Source: Faecalicatena_A orotica (GTDB lineage: Bacteria; Bacillota; Clostridia; Lachnospirales; Lachnospiraceae). Taken from it: a stretch of 64,000 nt of DNA. Positions 36,115 to 45,805 of the stretch are shown in pieces. A model generated the notes under the pieces. That model had not been told where the DNA came from and did not search any database. It saw only the letters and a list, made by a program, of their open reading frames with translations. The translations under genes and the position numbers were made by a program. The DNA is taken from the NCBI RefSeq assembly GCF_040545875.1, contig NZ_JBEPMR010000011.1; one strand, written 5' to 3'. Within the stretch, counting starts at the first letter, position 1; the number at the start of each line of letters is the position of its first letter.

Positions 36115-37275
36115 CTATTCCCCTTTCACTTTTTCCAGAACGGATTCCAGATATCCCCGTTCTTCTTCCGACAGGGCGCGCCCCTGTATTTCCTGATAAA
36201 AATCACTGAATATGGTCAGCGGGTCTGCGATCACAGCCTCATCATGAAAGTCCTCCAGACGCTTCCTTGTCCGTGTATTATCAATCCTGATCTCGAGAAT
36301 GTGGGAATATACCTTTTCCAGCTGCTCCTTGGGCCTGTACGGGTCAGTCTCATCAGTCAGTGTCACGCTGATATAATCATCCCGGTTATCCGGCGATGCA
36401 TGTTCCACGATTTCCTTTAATTCCCCGCGGACCCTGCGGACGTCACGAAGCGGATGCAGCGGTATCTGTTCCACTTCCGGCGCCACACCCTTTGCCCCAA
36501 GTTTCACAACATGCAGTGATTTCGTATGGGCCGCCTCACTGACCGAATATTTCAGAAGTGTGCCGCAGTAGCGGACAGAAGGGACCTGTACCTGCTGTGC
36601 ACCGTGAAGGTGTCCGAGCGCCACATATTCAAACGGGAGCAGAGGACTGATATCCACATTGTCAATCCCACCGACAGAAAACATTTCCGAGTCACAGGTA
36701 TCCGGTGCATTTCCATTCCCGGTGTAAAACTGGTGGGATATGAGTACGTTTCTCTTTTCCGTATCAATTTCTTCCCGCCCGAGGATGCGGCGTACTGCAT
36801 CACTGTATGTCTCCGGCACGTCTTCTTCATCCGCAAATACCCCGCGTACATAACCCGGTTTTAAAAATGGAAGCAGATAAAAATCCACTTCCCCAAATTC
36901 ATCCAACAGAGTCACTTTCTTCAGATACTCATCCTTTCCGGACGGCACGCTCCCGGCTATATAAATATTCTGTCTTCGCAGGATTCTGCCTGCATAGTCC
37001 AGCCGCTGGGCGGAATCATGGTTTCCGCTAATGATTAAAACCTTCACGGCAGGCCTGATCTCGGCCAGAGCGGTGAGGAATTCATCAAACAGGGAAACGG
37101 CTTCTGCCGAGGGGACAGACTTATCATAGATGTCCCCGGCAATCACGACTGCATCAGGCGCAAGCTCCTTCACACGGCCGGTCACTTCACTGAGGATATG
37201 TGCCTGGTCTTCTATCAGGCTGTAATGATGCAGTTGTTTTCCGATATGCAAATCTGATAAATGAAAAAATTTCAT
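36115..37275 (-). CDS. sbcD: SbcD-family exonuclease subunit
   Basis: 386 residues from ATG 37275 (MKFFHLSDLHIGK), with AGAGGAAA upstream; the longer ORF start at 37329 adds 18 residues overlapping a repeat. Metallophosphatase motifs are intact: SDLHIGK (Asp/His), GDIYDKS near 55, SGNHDSAQR near 95, SHQFYTG near 185 and GHLHGAQ near 230. Works with SbcC as an Mre11-Rad50-type nuclease. Confidence 0.95.
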   Translation of the reverse strand: MKFFHLSDLHIGKQLHHYSLIEDQAHILSEVTGRVKELAPDAVVIAGDIYDKSVPSAEAVSLFDEFLTALAEIRPAVKVLIISGNHDSAQRLDYAGRILRRQNIYIAGSVPSGKDEYLKKVTLLDEFGEVDFYLLPFLKPGYVRGVFADEEDVPETYSDAVRRILGREEIDTEKRNVLISHQFYTGNGNAPDTCDSEMFSVGGIDNVDISPLLPFEYVALGHLHGAQQVQVPSVRYCGTLLKYSVSEAAHTKSLHVVKLGAKGVAPEVEQIPLHPLRDVRRVRGELKEIVEHASPDNRDDYISVTLTDETDPYRPKEQLEKVYSHILEIRIDNTRTRKRLEDFHDEAVIADPLTIFSDFYQEIQGRALSEEERGYLESVLEKVKGE

Positions 37276-37297
37276 GCTGTTTCCTCTCTGTCCTCTT

Positions 37298-37338
37298 ATA
37301 AGGTTCTGTTCACCCTCTCGGGCGTGCACAGTAACCTT
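37298..37338. repeat. Imperfect palindrome related to the ACTGTTCA repeats
   Basis: ATAAGGTTCTGTTCAC and GTGCACAGTAACCTTAT form an imperfect hairpin (one extra base in the right arm) between the ABC-ATPase stop and the sbcD start. The core TGTTCAC/CAGTAACC matches the repeat family at 8824, 39075 and 63033. Confidence 0.45.
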
Positions 37339-39040
37339 ATAGCTTCAGCCCGCGGTACCTGTTCAGGCAGGCATGCATTTCCTGCTTTCTCGGTACGGCA
37401 AGCGCGGCTATATTGGAACTGGTCTCACATAAACCGGCCAGACCGTCTTTTTCAATCTTCTTCTCTAATTCATCTACGACACCCTTAAGCGTCTTTCTTC
37501 CGTCCAGCAGATGTTTTTCTGCATATTTCACACAATACCCAAGCGCCGACACCTGCTCACTGTCAACAATCTGCTCCACATAGCGCAGGTCTATGGACTC
37601 CCTGTTGATCTGCACTGCCTCTCTGCCCAGTGTTTTCATTTTAATTCTGTCGTTTCCCCGGAAGGCAGCATTCGCCTCTGGACATCTGGAAAATGCCGGG
37701 TTCTGTGCTTTTTCCTGCGGCCCGCTTAAGACCGGAAAGCTTTCAGCCTCTTTTTTAGCAAGCTGTGTAATATCTTTCGGAACATATCGGTCCATCTGGA
37801 TAATGCAGTCTGCTATATGGAAATATGCTCCTGAGCTTCCGGCTACGATGATTGTTGATATCCCGTAAGATTCGTATAATTCCTGTATCCGTTCGATAAA
37901 CGGTGTAATCGGTTCCATGTCCCTGTGGATTACACGCTGCATCAGCTCATCACGGATCATGAAGTTGGTCGCACTTGTATCCTCATCAATCAGGAGAAGG
38001 CCTGCCCCCGCCTCCATCCCTTCGATCACATTTGCCGCCTGGGAGGTGCTGCCGCTGGCATCTTCTGTATAGAACCCCCTCGTCTCCTTCCCATTCGGAA
38101 GGTCACTGATAAACATCGATATATCCGTTTTCTTGATGCTTCTGCCATCCTCGGCACGAATCTTCATAGCGGTATCATCCGTGATCACATATTCTCTCCC
38201 GTCACCTGCAATGTGATTGTAAACTCCCAGTTCGAGTGCTTTTAAAAGGGTCGACTTTCCGTGGTAGCCGCCGCCCACAACCAGTGTGATTCCTTTGCGG
38301 ATTCCCATCCCCGTTATATCACCTTTATGGGGCAGCTTCAGTGTCACTTTTAGTTCTTTCGGCGAAGTAAACGCAACCGCGCCCTTCATCGGTCTGGATG
38401 AGATTCCCGACTCCCTCGGAAGAATGGAACCGTCCGCCACAAATGCAGTCAGTCCCAGCTTCGGAAGCTGTTCTCTGATATACTGTTGGTCATCTGCCAG
38501 AAAAACCGTCTGCTGGATTCTTTTTTTATCACTATTCTTATAATAAAGAGAGTTTTCCACACTCTCCGGCAAAAAATCGAACAATATCTTCATTAATTCC
38601 CTTGCATTGATTGTTCTGCCGTTTGCCGGGAATCCGGCCTCCAGCCGGAGAATCAAATCCCCGCTCTTCGTATCAATTTCACAGGCCGTGCGTTCCAGAA
38701 TCTCCTGACCACAGCGGCTGACCGAAATCAGGCCGCTTTTCCCCGAGCCTTTTGCTTTGAATGCATATCGCTCCACAGAGCGCCCAAACTGTCTTGTCAG
38801 GTAATCCTGAAGTGCAACTCTTCTGTGTACTGTCTCATACAATTCCTTCGGGAAACCGGCGACAGCACCTTTCACATGAATACTCAATTTGGAAGGAGAT
38901 GCAAAGGGGTCACCCTGCACGTGGTCAATGGAGAGTTGGTAGCCTGCGAACTGATAAATACCCTTTGTGTCCTTATACGCAGGATAACTCTTATGGTCAA
39001 TTCTGTTTAATAAGTTCTTTAAGTCTGTTGATGTCTGCAT
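37337..39040 (-). CDS. ABC-class ATPase domain protein (uncharacterised)
   Basis: 567 residues of the ABC_ATPase family (predicted ATPase of ABC class). An N-terminal ~180-residue domain (MQTSTDLKNLLNRIDHKSYPAYKD) precedes a modified P-loop, GGGYHGKSTLLKALE near residue 257, a signature-like RGFYTEDASGSTSQAANVIE near 313, and Walker B LLLIDEDTSATNFM near 340. The C-terminal region is helical. Function is unknown in general; the ATP-binding core is plain. It lies downstream of an ABC-F gene and upstream of sbcD on the same strand. Confidence 0.85.
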   Translation of the reverse strand: MQTSTDLKNLLNRIDHKSYPAYKDTKGIYQFAGYQLSIDHVQGDPFASPSKLSIHVKGAVAGFPKELYETVHRRVALQDYLTRQFGRSVERYAFKAKGSGKSGLISVSRCGQEILERTACEIDTKSGDLILRLEAGFPANGRTINARELMKILFDFLPESVENSLYYKNSDKKRIQQTVFLADDQQYIREQLPKLGLTAFVADGSILPRESGISSRPMKGAVAFTSPKELKVTLKLPHKGDITGMGIRKGITLVVGGGYHGKSTLLKALELGVYNHIAGDGREYVITDDTAMKIRAEDGRSIKKTDISMFISDLPNGKETRGFYTEDASGSTSQAANVIEGMEAGAGLLLIDEDTSATNFMIRDELMQRVIHRDMEPITPFIERIQELYESYGISTIIVAGSSGAYFHIADCIIQMDRYVPKDITQLAKKEAESFPVLSGPQEKAQNPAFSRCPEANAAFRGNDRIKMKTLGREAVQINRESIDLRYVEQIVDSEQVSALGYCVKYAEKHLLDGRKTLKGVVDELEKKIEKDGLAGLCETSSNIAALAVPRKQEMHACLNRYRGLKL

Positions 39041-39074
39041 TCCTATACACTTCTTTCCTATTTATAATTATATC

Positions 39075-39102
39075 GTAACTGTTCAGGACCATGAACAGTT
39101 AC
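39075..39102. repeat. Perfect palindrome, GTAACTGTTCA family
   Basis: GTAACTGTTCA (39075-39085), loop GGACCA, TGAACAGTTAC (39092-39102): 11-bp perfect arms. The loop and arms recur at 63033-63074. Confidence 0.75.
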
Positions 39103-39113
39103 ATTATATCTTG

Positions 39114-40670
39114 TTATACGAGCTTGGTCGTCCACTTCGAGCAGTCCCATACCTCCTGCACAATGTCCTGATAAAACTCCGGCTCATGACAGATCAAAAG
39201 GAGGGTTCCCTGATATTCTTTCAAAGCCTGTTTTAATGCATCCTTTGCATCCACGTCCAGATGGTTCGTAGGCTCATCGAGCATAAGTACATTCGTCTCC
39301 CTGTTGATTAGCTTGCACAGGCGCACCTTTGCCTGCTCTCCTCCGCTTAACACGCGGATCTGGCTCTCTATATGTTTCGTTGTGAGTCCGCACTTTGCCA
39401 GCGCGGAACGCACTTCGTACTGTGTAAAAGAAGGAAATTCACTCCATATCTCCTCGATACAGGTGGATTTGTTTTCTCCTTTTATCTCCTGTTCAAAATA
39501 CCCGATTGCAAGGTTCTCCCCTAATACACATTTGCCCTTGATCGGTTCCACCAGTCCCATGATACTCCGTATCAATGTTGTCTTTCCGATTCCGTTTGCC
39601 CCGGTCAGTGCAACCTTCTGCCCCCGCTCCAGTGAAATATTGAGCGGCTTTGATAAAGGTTCCTCATAACCGATCACAAAATCTTTTGTCTCAAAAATGT
39701 ATCTTCCCGGGGTCCTTCCCTTTTTAAAGTGGAATTCCGGCTTCGGCCTCTCTGCCGCCAGCTCAATCACATCCATTTTGTCGAGTTTTTTCTGGCGGGA
39801 CATCGCCATATTCCTCGTGGACACCCTTGCCTTATTGCGAGCCACAAAATCCTTAAGCTGGCTGATTTCCTGCTGCTGCCTCTTGTACGCTGCTTCCATC
39901 TGTGACTTTTTCACTTCATAAATACGCTGGAAATCCTCATAATTCCCAACATACCGGTTCAATTCCTGATTCTCCATATGGTAAATAATATTGACCACTT
40001 CATCCAGAAACGGAATATCATGGGAAATCAGGATGAACGCGTTCTCGTACTCGGTAAGGTAGCGCTTCAGCCAGTTGATGTGCTCTTCATCCAGATAGTT
40101 TGTCGGCTCGTCCAAAAGCAGGATGTCAGGCTTCTCGAGTAAAAGCTTGCCCAGAAGGATTCTGGTTCGCTGGCCGCCGCTTAAATCCGTGACATCCTTG
40201 TCCAGACCCAGGTCAAGGAGCCCCAGTGCACGTGCAACTTCTTCCACCTTCGCGTCAATGACGTAAAAATCGTGGATCGTCAGCGTGTCCTGAATCGTCC
40301 CCAGTTCCTCCATCAGCTGGTTCATCGTCTCTTCATCCACATCTCCCAGACGCTCACAAATATCATTCATCTTCTTTTCCAAATCAAACAAGTAGGAAAA
40401 CGCTGATTTAAGGGCATCCCGTATGGTCATCCCTTTCGTCAGCACCGTATGCTGGTCCAGATACCCGATCCGGATATCTTTTGCCCACTCGACCTTCCCC
40501 TCATCGGGGGTGAGCTTCCCGGTCACTATATTAAAAAATGTGGATTTCCCCTCCCCGTTTGCTCCGATGAGGCCGATATGCTCGCCGCGCAGCAGGCGGA
40601 AAGAAACATCCTGGAAAATTGCACGGTCCCCAAAACCATATGATAAGTGCTCTACATTTAATATGCTCAT
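39114..40670 (-). CDS. ABC-F family ATP-binding protein (YkpA/YbiT-like)
   Basis: 518 residues with two soluble ABC domains and no membrane spans. Domain 1: Walker A GANGEGKSTFF near 37, signature LSGGQRTRILLGKLL near 160, LLLDEPTNYLD near 183. An arm/linker with coiled coil follows (~240-310), then domain 2: GANGIGKTTLIRS near 355, VLSGGEQAKVRLCKL near 440 and MLDEPTNHLD near 463. ABC-F proteins act on the ribosome. The organisation fits housekeeping translation factors; a resistance role cannot be judged. AAAGGAG precedes the ATG. Confidence 0.93.
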   Translation of the reverse strand: MSILNVEHLSYGFGDRAIFQDVSFRLLRGEHIGLIGANGEGKSTFFNIVTGKLTPDEGKVEWAKDIRIGYLDQHTVLTKGMTIRDALKSAFSYLFDLEKKMNDICERLGDVDEETMNQLMEELGTIQDTLTIHDFYVIDAKVEEVARALGLLDLGLDKDVTDLSGGQRTRILLGKLLLEKPDILLLDEPTNYLDEEHINWLKRYLTEYENAFILISHDIPFLDEVVNIIYHMENQELNRYVGNYEDFQRIYEVKKSQMEAAYKRQQQEISQLKDFVARNKARVSTRNMAMSRQKKLDKMDVIELAAERPKPEFHFKKGRTPGRYIFETKDFVIGYEEPLSKPLNISLERGQKVALTGANGIGKTTLIRSIMGLVEPIKGKCVLGENLAIGYFEQEIKGENKSTCIEEIWSEFPSFTQYEVRSALAKCGLTTKHIESQIRVLSGGEQAKVRLCKLINRETNVLMLDEPTNHLDVDAKDALKQALKEYQGTLLLICHEPEFYQDIVQEVWDCSKWTTKLV

Positions 40671-40758
40671 AAAAACTCCTTTGACTTCTGTACAATATTT
40701 ATACCTATTGTAGCATTTGAGCGTACAATTGTAAAACCTTTCGTTGTGATCTGCCCGT

Positions 40759-41961
40759 CTATTGATTTAAAAAATCTGCTGCTCCTTCTGCCAGCAATGC
40801 AGCCCCCCGGTATAGGATCTTTTCATCTGCGCGATAGCGGGGATGGTGTCCGGGGATCACTCTGCCGTCCTGATAGACGTTGGATACCAGATGCACATAA
40901 GAACCCGGAATCTCCTTCATAAAGTACCCTGCATCTTCCGATCCCATGAACGGCTGTTCCTGATGAAGGACAGCCGAATCGCCAAATAGATTGCGGCATG
41001 TCTTTTCCCATGCTTTTGTCAGTTCTGCATCATTTACCGTCACAGGAACCTTTCTCCGCATCCGCAGAGAAGTCTTGATATGAAACATCTGTCCTGCTGC
41101 TTCTGTCAGTTCTCCCAGCCTTCGAACCGCCCTTTCACGTATTTCCCCGCTCATACACCGGATGGTTCCCGCCATATCAACATATTTGGGCAGCGCATTG
41201 TATACCACCCTGTCATCTTCTCCATCATTCAGCCTTGTCCGTACATTGCAGATACTGACTACCACCGGATCAAGTGCCGGAAATTCTCTGCAGACAGCCG
41301 TCTGCACTGCCTGTATCAAATGTGCGGCCGCGGTCACCGGGTCCCTGCCCAGCTCCGGGTGTGCCGCATGCACGCCCTCTCCCTCGAGACGGATATCGAA
41401 TGTGTCCGCCGAAGCCATCAGGGGCCCCTCTTTAAAAAGGAACTGTCCACTTTCCAGACCCTCATCCTGTGCCAGATGAAGAATCAGGATCCCATCTGCC
41501 GGGTGTTCTTTCAGCGCACCTTCCTGAATCATCTGCCTCGCGCCATCCAGACCCTCCTCGTCCGGCTGGAAGAATATCTCCACCGTTCCTGAAAGCTCTG
41601 TTTCCCTTTGTTTTAAAATATAGACAGCGCCAAGCATCATTGCCATATGTGCATCATGTCCACAGGCATGCATATTCCCGTTTACCGATGCATAAGAAAG
41701 CCCCGTCTCTTCCGCAATTGCCAGAGCATCCATATCCGTCCGCAGCGCGATACGTTTCCCCTGCAAGCTGCTGCCTATCGTCGCCACAATTGCATTTCCG
41801 TCCAGATACTCCTGATATGTAACTCCCCATTCTGTCAGCTTCCTTTTTATATAACCTGCCGTCTCAGGCAGCACTGCACCGATCTCCGGTATCATGTGCA
41901 GATCTCTTGCATACTGTGCAAGCTGTTCCTGTAGCCCTTTGGCTTCTTCTAATATGTTCAT
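40759..41961 (-). CDS. M20 family amidohydrolase/carboxypeptidase
   Basis: 400 residues. Metal ligands typical of M20D: RTDMDALAI near residue 75, MHACGHDAHMAMMLGA near 97-112, FFQPDEEGLDGARQMIQEG near 130 and the C-terminal GSEDAGYF near 320. A dimerisation insert is present. These enzymes hydrolyse N-acyl amino acids or aminoacyl conjugates. It lies just downstream of the terminator closing the creatininase operon and may be in the same functional group (import, amide hydrolysis, deacylation). Confidence 0.92.
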   Translation of the reverse strand: MNILEEAKGLQEQLAQYARDLHMIPEIGAVLPETAGYIKRKLTEWGVTYQEYLDGNAIVATIGSSLQGKRIALRTDMDALAIAEETGLSYASVNGNMHACGHDAHMAMMLGAVYILKQRETELSGTVEIFFQPDEEGLDGARQMIQEGALKEHPADGILILHLAQDEGLESGQFLFKEGPLMASADTFDIRLEGEGVHAAHPELGRDPVTAAAHLIQAVQTAVCREFPALDPVVVSICNVRTRLNDGEDDRVVYNALPKYVDMAGTIRCMSGEIRERAVRRLGELTEAAGQMFHIKTSLRMRRKVPVTVNDAELTKAWEKTCRNLFGDSAVLHQEQPFMGSEDAGYFMKEIPGSYVHLVSNVYQDGRVIPGHHPRYRADEKILYRGAALLAEGAADFLNQ

Positions 41962-41989
41962 ACCTTTCAGCCTCCTTATTTTCCCCTTT

Positions 41990-42035
41990 TATCAAGGAAA
42001 AAGCTGCCGCCCCGTCTTCGGGCGGCAGCTTTCTT
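41990..42035 (-). terminator. Terminator after the creatininase-family gene
   Basis: AAAGCTGCCGCCC and GGGCGGCAGCTTT pair around a short loop (about 41999-42033), followed in the minus direction by TTTTTCC. Confidence 0.8.
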
Positions 42036-42085
42036 ACAGCGGATATTTCCGCCCGCTTCTACTGCATCACTTTCAAAAAAACATA

Positions 42086-42844
42086 TTATTTACATTTGAA
42101 TTCTTTCATTTCTTCCAGAAAACCTCTGATAAAATCAACAGAAATATCAAGTGCCTCCTGCCCCAGCTCTGCTGTGGAATCTTTCGGATCAAACGGTCCG
42201 AACCAGCCGCTTGGTGCGATCTCTTTAGTGTCCCTTACCAGACGTACGGTCCCGCCCCGGTAATCTACTGCCTGAATATATGCCGCTTTCACATTTTCAG
42301 AAGGATCCTGTGGGTTCATAGGCTCTCCCAGCTCCAGATGTACTGCATCCGGATCCACTGCCATCATGGCAGACGTTTCCAGAATATCACCGTGTCCTCC
42401 GCGGAATTTATCGTCCAGCTGTGCAACAAGGCTCCACCAGTCAATGCTGGCACAGATTCCGCCCTTGTGATAAACTTCCAGTGCCGCACGGTCGATCGAA
42501 GGAGTATTTCCGCCATGTCCGTTTAAGACTACAAAGCGTTTGATTCCATGCTGCATCAGAGAATCCATAATTCCATGCAGAACCATATACAGCCCTTCAT
42601 AGCCAATATTGATACTTCCGTGGAAACTCAGATGATAAGGGCAGACACCGTATGGTACAGTCGGTGCAATGATTACATTTTCCATATCCTCGATATGGTC
42701 TGCCAGATATGTAGGTACCATATAGTCCGTCCCGAGTGCACACTGTGCCCCGTGCTGTTCTGTACTTCCTACCGGAATCACAATGACCGGGTCCTTTGCA
42801 AATGCTTCTTTTGCCTGTGCTGTCGTCATTTTACCAAGATACAT
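42086..42844 (-). CDS. Creatininase-family amidohydrolase
   Basis: 252 residues. Metal ligands of the family: Glu/His in VIPVGSTEQHGAQCALGTDY near residue 22-40, FVVLNGHGGNTPSIDRA near 105-121 and the Asp/Glu HGDILETSAMMAVDPD near 155. Members act on creatinine or other cyclic or linear amides and formamides; the actual substrate is unknown. The start overlaps the transporter stop (TAATG), so both are translated together and the transporter probably imports its substrate. Confidence 0.9.
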   Translation of the reverse strand: MYLGKMTTAQAKEAFAKDPVIVIPVGSTEQHGAQCALGTDYMVPTYLADHIEDMENVIIAPTVPYGVCPYHLSFHGSINIGYEGLYMVLHGIMDSLMQHGIKRFVVLNGHGGNTPSIDRAALEVYHKGGICASIDWWSLVAQLDDKFRGGHGDILETSAMMAVDPDAVHLELGEPMNPQDPSENVKAAYIQAVDYRGGTVRLVRDTKEIAPSGWFGPFDPKDSTAELGQEALDISVDFIRGFLEEMKEFKCK

Positions 42845-44358
42845 TATGCTGCCTCCTTTTTCCCAATAGCATTATTGTTCTTTTTAAAAACATCGAAGTG
42901 GCGTCGGATTGTCTCCTCCGGTGGTGCCTGAGTAAAGCTGCTGACAATGACCATCGTAATTCCCCCAAGGATAGTAGCCGGGAATAATGCATGGAAGCCA
43001 AATGCCAGTGCTTTCACGGACGGAATCAGAGTGAAGCACAAAAGTGTGATGACTCCGACTACAACTGCTGCAATAGCGCCCGGTGCTGTGGATTTCTTCC
43101 AGTACATTCCAAAAAGGATCGGTACTACGAAAATTGCCATTCCCGAGAATGCGAAAAGGTTGATTTCAAAAATACTTCCAGGCTGGAATACGCCAAACAG
43201 AATCACAATGATACCAATCAAAATAGTAACAACCTTTGAAAGCTTCATAACGCTTTCATCTGTCGCCTTTTTGTTGATGACCTTCTGATAAATATCACGT
43301 GTAACTGCTCCGGTTGTGGTGACAAGAATACCATCAATGGTAGACATACCTGCCGCAACAATACCTGATATAAAGATGGATGCCAGGAACGGATTCAATC
43401 CTCTCTGCAGAATCATTGGAACGATCTGGTCTGCCTTTGCGATATTCTGGATGGAAGCGATTCCATTCACACCAGCCCACTCGATCAAAGTCGCTGAGAC
43501 GAACATCCCCGCTGTACCCAACAGGATTGCCTTGAACATAGTCTTGTGGTCTTTCATTGTGAAGAACTTGGTAAACAAATGCGGCTGTCCCATCGTAAAG
43601 AAGGACCATAGTACAATGTTAGATACAAAGTATGCCCACGGCATATACCCATTCGCTCCCGGGAACGTCAGGTAAGCTTCGTTCATCCCCTGCAGGGTAT
43701 TGTTGATATTATGGAAACCTCCCCCCATTGAAATAGAAACAATAAATGTAACGATAGCCGTCCCGAACATCAGAGTTCCCTGAATGACATCCGTCATCAT
43801 GGCGCCCTTCATACCGCCGGTCATACAGTACAGGATAACAATCGTACCCATTCCTACAACACCGACCCACTCCGGAAGTCCTGTAAATACATGTACAATG
43901 ACACCCGCTCCGATAATCTGCGCTCCCATCATTGGAATGAGGAAGAACAGCATCATAATTCCAAGCACTCCGCTCATGCTCTTAGAATGGTAACGGTCAG
44001 ACAGATAATCTGCCATTGTAAGAAATCCATACTCATGGCCCAGTGTTACCAGTTTTTTTCCTATCAGAAGTGCCGGAAGGATCATACTGAACACCGCACC
44101 AGGTACAGAGATCGCCATTCCTGCATATCCGACCCCAAAAATGGTTCCGGGCGTTCCTAAGAATGTACCCATAGAAAACTGGGTAGAAAAGTATGCGATA
44201 CCACTGACAAGCACACCGGCTTTTCCGCTCAGCACGAAAAAGTCCCCGAGGCTCTTTGTTTTTCTGCTCGCATACCAGCCAATAAAAGCCATAATTCCAA
44301 GATAGAAAATCAGCACCGCATAAAACGGTCCTGGTGACGGTTTGATTGCCTCACTCAT
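42844..44358 (-). CDS. Sodium:solute symporter (SSS family)
   Basis: 504 residues with ~13 membrane spans. SSS features include the N-terminal GWYASRKTKSLGDFFVLSGKAG loop, FSTQFSMGTFLGTPG near 60, and a Na-site-like ISGIVAAGMSTIDGILVTTTGAVTRDI near 330. It imports an organic solute with sodium. It forms a unit with a short membrane protein upstream (4-nt overlap) and the creatininase gene downstream (1-nt overlap). Confidence 0.92.
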   Translation of the reverse strand: MSEAIKPSPGPFYAVLIFYLGIMAFIGWYASRKTKSLGDFFVLSGKAGVLVSGIAYFSTQFSMGTFLGTPGTIFGVGYAGMAISVPGAVFSMILPALLIGKKLVTLGHEYGFLTMADYLSDRYHSKSMSGVLGIMMLFFLIPMMGAQIIGAGVIVHVFTGLPEWVGVVGMGTIVILYCMTGGMKGAMMTDVIQGTLMFGTAIVTFIVSISMGGGFHNINNTLQGMNEAYLTFPGANGYMPWAYFVSNIVLWSFFTMGQPHLFTKFFTMKDHKTMFKAILLGTAGMFVSATLIEWAGVNGIASIQNIAKADQIVPMILQRGLNPFLASIFISGIVAAGMSTIDGILVTTTGAVTRDIYQKVINKKATDESVMKLSKVVTILIGIIVILFGVFQPGSIFEINLFAFSGMAIFVVPILFGMYWKKSTAPGAIAAVVVGVITLLCFTLIPSVKALAFGFHALFPATILGGITMVIVSSFTQAPPEETIRRHFDVFKKNNNAIGKKEAA

Positions 44359-44621
44359 ACTTCACTTTCTCCCTTCTCATTTTCTTCATCATACACATGA
44401 TACTCTTTTCTCTTCATGCACATCCGATAATACACGATTATCAGGACAAATGTGACTGCCGTGTGGGCGAACCATCCAAACAAGAAGGACGGAATTCCTC
44501 CCCACGCCGGAATATACGTCTCACTGTAGAAAAATGGGAACGGAATCATGATCAGAAAGAATAGAAACAGAAAAATGATCAGCCATGTCCGCTCAAAGTG
44601 GTTTTCAAATAATTTCTTCAA
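44355..44621 (-). CDS. Small two-span membrane protein paired with the SSS symporter
   Basis: About 88 residues from a TTG at 44621 with AGAGAGG upstream; the open frame continues to 44693 but that extension is basic and lacks a ribosome site. Two spans (WLIIFLFLFFLIMIPFPFFY; FLFGWFAHTAVTFVLIIVYY) with a charged C-terminus. Resembles the small DUF3311/YhdT-type partners found next to SSS pantothenate-like symporters. The start codon choice is tentative. Confidence 0.65.
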   Translation of the reverse strand: MKKLFENHFERTWLIIFLFLFFLIMIPFPFFYSETYIPAWGGIPSFLFGWFAHTAVTFVLIIVYYRMCMKRKEYHVYDEENEKGESEV

Positions 44622-44703
44622 TTGTACATCCTCTCTTTCCTTTGTTTTTTTGCAGTTTCTTCTGCAAATAATTGTTCGGTCTGTTCGTTGCAACTTTTTC
44701 CGA

Positions 44704-44771
44704 AAGTAAAGTAAATACTTTACTTGTTATTTTCTATTATACATGATATTATATTATTGTAAAGTGTTTAC
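44704..44771 (-). promoter_or_regulatory. Promoter and candidate RpiR operators in the divergent control region
   Basis: Minus-strand promoter TTTACA (44763-44758), 16-nt spacer, TATAAT (44741-44736). Two palindromes flank it: AAGTAAAGTA-AA-TACTTTACTT (44704-44725) just beyond the start site, and GTAAAGTGTTTAC (44759-44771) on the -35. Both share GTAAAGT. Binding by the adjacent RpiR regulator is inferred. Confidence 0.65.
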
Positions 44772-44855
44772 TTACATATTGTTCAAAAAATTTTAATATT
44801 TATTTTCAGTCATCAAATTTTAAAACAATTCACACAATTTAAGGAGATTTAAGAT

Positions 44856-45698
44856 ATGGACATACTTGAACACATCAAAAGCCTTTATCCTACATTTACC
44901 AGAAAGCAGAGAAGCATTGCCGATTATCTGATTTCCAACCCGGAGGATATCTGCTATGTCACACTTGCACAGCTCAGCCAGCAGGTAGGCGCCTCCGAAC
45001 TGACCCTGCTGAGATTCTGTGAAAAAATCGGCTGCTCCAGTTTTCTGGAATTGAAGGATAAGTTCCGTGATTATACACAACATATGATAAAGCTGCTGTC
45101 TGCCCCTACCTATTTTCTTCCGGAGCAGACTGTGGCCAATGATGCAGACAAAGAATCTCTTCTGCGTGATATCTGTATCCAGGAATCTGTCACAGTTACC
45201 GACTTTTTCGCTGCCGTAAATCTCGCTGATATTATGACTGCTGCCAGCCTGATCCAGAAAAGCCAGCGTATTTTTATCTTTGCGCATGATATTTCAAAAA
45301 CACTCGGGGAATTTTTATCAGCCCGCCTGCAGCTGCTTAACTTCCATGCGGTCCTGATCGATCTCGACGACCTTGCCCAGACCCAGCAGTTTCTGCAGCA
45401 GCTGACAAAAGAAGATCTTGCCATATTCTTTTCTTTTCCCAAATACTATTATCCGATTGGGAGCATTGCCAAAAAGGCGATTGAAAAAGCAGGATCTCTC
45501 CTTGCAATTACAGACAACGTAACATCCCCCGTGGCACAGTGCTGCAGCCACCTGCTCCTCTGCCAGACATCGACAAGGATGTTCTATAACTCTCTGACTG
45601 TCCCGATGGCACTCCTGAACCTTCTCGCATCCTGCCTTGTCATTGACATGGTCCCGGCATCAGAAAGAGAGGAATTTATTGATACACTGCCATCCTAA
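44856..45698 (+). CDS. MurR/RpiR-family transcriptional regulator
   Basis: 280 residues. N-terminal HTH_6 (FTRKQRSIADYLISNPEDICYVTLAQLSQQVGASELTLLRFCEKIGCSSFLELKDKF) and a C-terminal SIS domain (~120-265; AASLIQKSQRIFIFAHDISKTLGEFLSARL, then FSFPKYYYPIGSIAKKA). Such regulators sense phosphosugars or related ligands. It is transcribed divergently from the symporter operon and lies upstream of the PLP and peptidase genes, so it likely controls both arms. AAGGAG precedes the ATG. Confidence 0.9.
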   Translation: MDILEHIKSLYPTFTRKQRSIADYLISNPEDICYVTLAQLSQQVGASELTLLRFCEKIGCSSFLELKDKFRDYTQHMIKLLSAPTYFLPEQTVANDADKESLLRDICIQESVTVTDFFAAVNLADIMTAASLIQKSQRIFIFAHDISKTLGEFLSARLQLLNFHAVLIDLDDLAQTQQFLQQLTKEDLAIFFSFPKYYYPIGSIAKKAIEKAGSLLAITDNVTSPVAQCCSHLLLCQTSTRMFYNSLTVPMALLNLLASCLVIDMVPASEREEFIDTLPS

Positions 45699-45805
45699 AG
45701 AATCCGTGTCCCGGATTCTGTTCTTCTGAAAATCTGCTGTCAGAAATATTTTCTCATTTCTGCCGGTATATTTAAAAACACATTACATATTCAAGGAGGT
45801 TCTAC

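Noticed and set aside
38900..38925. Further AAAGGGGTC repeat copy
   Set aside because: Inside the ABC-ATPase coding region and not palindromic; the same applies to a match near 50393 in copA.
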